A stretch of 21,046 nt of DNA, from positions 1 through 21,046 of the forward strand of contig JASEHK010000005.1 of the NCBI GenBank assembly GCA_030018875.1, given 5' to 3'. This DNA is from Endomicrobiia bacterium (GTDB lineage Bacteria; Elusimicrobiota; Endomicrobiia; PHAN01). The position numbers and the translations under genes were made by a program. Under the pieces are notes generated by a model. The model saw nothing but the letters and a program-made list of their open reading frames with translations, was not told the origin of the DNA and ran no database searches. Of the stretch, positions 20,344 through 21,046 are shown in pieces. How positions within the stretch are numbered: the stretch's first letter is position 1; each line of letters opens with the position of its first letter.

Positions 20344-21046
20344 ATGAAGAAATTGTTAGCGGTAGTATTAGTCGCATCGCTTGCGACATCGTCTTTCGCG
20401 TTCGTTCCGCTGTCAAATCGGCAGACGAACCTTGGCTCGTATCAGGCGGCCGCGACGCAGGGTATGTATTACAACGAACTGGATATTTTGAGCGCATCCC
20501 CCGTCGAGTTGCTTGATTACGAAGGTAACTATCTTTACACCACGTGGAGCAATGCCAGAAACGCGGCGGTTTCTAACGTCACGTATCCGACGGCTCTCTC
20601 GTGGGGCAGCAACGTCAACAACGCCAACCTTTCGCGGTTGCAGATAGGCGTTACCGGCGACCCGCTCGGTATGATAGGCATTGACGGTTCAAGAGCCGGC
20701 GCGATATTCCAGAATTACGGTTCCAAGGCTAATGTTTTTAATCAGTTTGGCACAGCCTCCGCTATCTCGGAATATAAAAAAATTGACGAAGTCCACACTT
20801 CCAGTAACACGGTCTTCGGCGGCAGCGACATCACCTCGATAAGGTTGAGTACGCAGTCTCGCGACCTCAAATACTACACCACTAGACAACAGACCCAGTG
20901 GAACGTGGGTTTTGCCAAAAAGGATATGCTTTTCGGCAAAATGGACCTCGGTTTATCAGTGGTCAACTTCAACGATAATCCCGTGCTCACATCAGGCGGA
21001 AGCAAGTCATACACCGACCGTTATCTCACCGATGATGGCGCGGAAG
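20344..21046 (+). CDS. exported, probable outer-membrane protein, N-terminal part (runs off window)
   Basis: The frame is open for 234 codons to the window edge without a stop. The product begins with a textbook signal peptide (MKKLLAVVLVASLATSSFAF, cleavage near residues 19-20). The mature part is rich in Asn, Ser, Thr, Gly and Tyr, with alternating hydrophobic residues (LQIGVTGDPLGMIGIDG, WNVGFAKKDMLFGKMDLGLS) as expected for beta strands, and has no cysteine. I do not recognise a named family. A beta-barrel outer-membrane protein is the best guess, supported by the strong promoter, structured leader and strong ribosome site. Codon choice looks less GC-biased at the N-terminus than in upstream genes, as is common in highly expressed genes. 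Confidence 0.8.
   Translation, partial: MKKLLAVVLVASLATSSFAFVPLSNRQTNLGSYQAAATQGMYYNELDILSASPVELLDYEGNYLYTTWSNARNAAVSNVTYPTALSWGSNVNNANLSRLQIGVTGDPLGMIGIDGSRAGAIFQNYGSKANVFNQFGTASAISEYKKIDEVHTSSNTVFGGSDITSIRLSTQSRDLKYYTTRQQTQWNVGFAKKDMLFGKMDLGLSVVNFNDNPVLTSGGSKSYTDRYLTDDGAE

Overview
This window is ordinary-looking chromosomal DNA from a diderm (Gram-negative-type) bacterium of moderately high GC. The evidence for two membranes is lipoprotein processing (lspA, lgt), an EnvC-like murein hydrolase activator, a periplasmic S41 protease and a probable outer-membrane protein. Gene order and the palindromic intergenic repeats suggest an uncultured lineage such as Elusimicrobiota or a neighbouring candidate phylum. 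That placement is inference with low confidence. All recognised genes lie on the + strand. I see no rRNA, tRNA, CRISPR array, phage gene or transposase.

Layout. (1) 1-1744: 3' part of mnmG, overlapping rsmG by ATGA. (2) 1745-2017: a multi-hairpin intergenic repeat. (3) 2018-6008: a large HEAT-repeat protein, a YunC-like DUF1805 protein and a 23S rRNA uracil methyltransferase, joined by 4-nt stop/start overlaps. (4) 6024-11888: ileS, lspA, lgt, an RluA-family pseudouridine synthase and a divergent FtsX-like membrane protein, all overlapping or 3 nt apart, behind an extended -10 promoter. (5) 12017-16656: EnvC-like LytM protein, CtpA protease, divergent polysaccharide deacetylase and tsaD. This is the familiar ftsX-envC-ctpA-yibQ envelope block, but ftsE is absent here. 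(6) 16657-19731: a four-arm palindromic repeat, dusB, larB and larC. (7) 19740-21046: a small exported helical protein with EF-hand-like loops, then a strong promoter, a 5'UTR hairpin and the first 234 codons of an exported protein cut by the window edge.

How the genes fit together. The translation set (mnmG, rsmG, rlmD, ileS, RluA-family synthase, tsaD, dusB) is housekeeping. lspA and lgt mature lipoproteins. The ftsX/envC/ctpA/deacetylase block should act on peptidoglycan during division or envelope turnover. larB and larC belong to nickel-pincer cofactor synthesis, although neither larA nor larE is in view.

Most worth a second look: (a) the ftsX-envC junction, where a 19-bp direct repeat flanks a low-complexity tandem repeat, so an insertion appears to have split formerly overlapping genes while preserving both gene ends; (b) the FtsX-like protein, which lacks the usual FtsE-contacting loop and an adjacent ftsE; (c) three gene starts with a -10 box 8-9 nt before ATG and no Shine-Dalgarno sequence, suggesting leaderless or nearly leaderless mRNAs; (d) every gap longer than 70 nt between CDSs, except the one holding the 20.2 kb promoter, contains a different small repeat. 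I did not find a clear-cut new defence or biosynthetic system.
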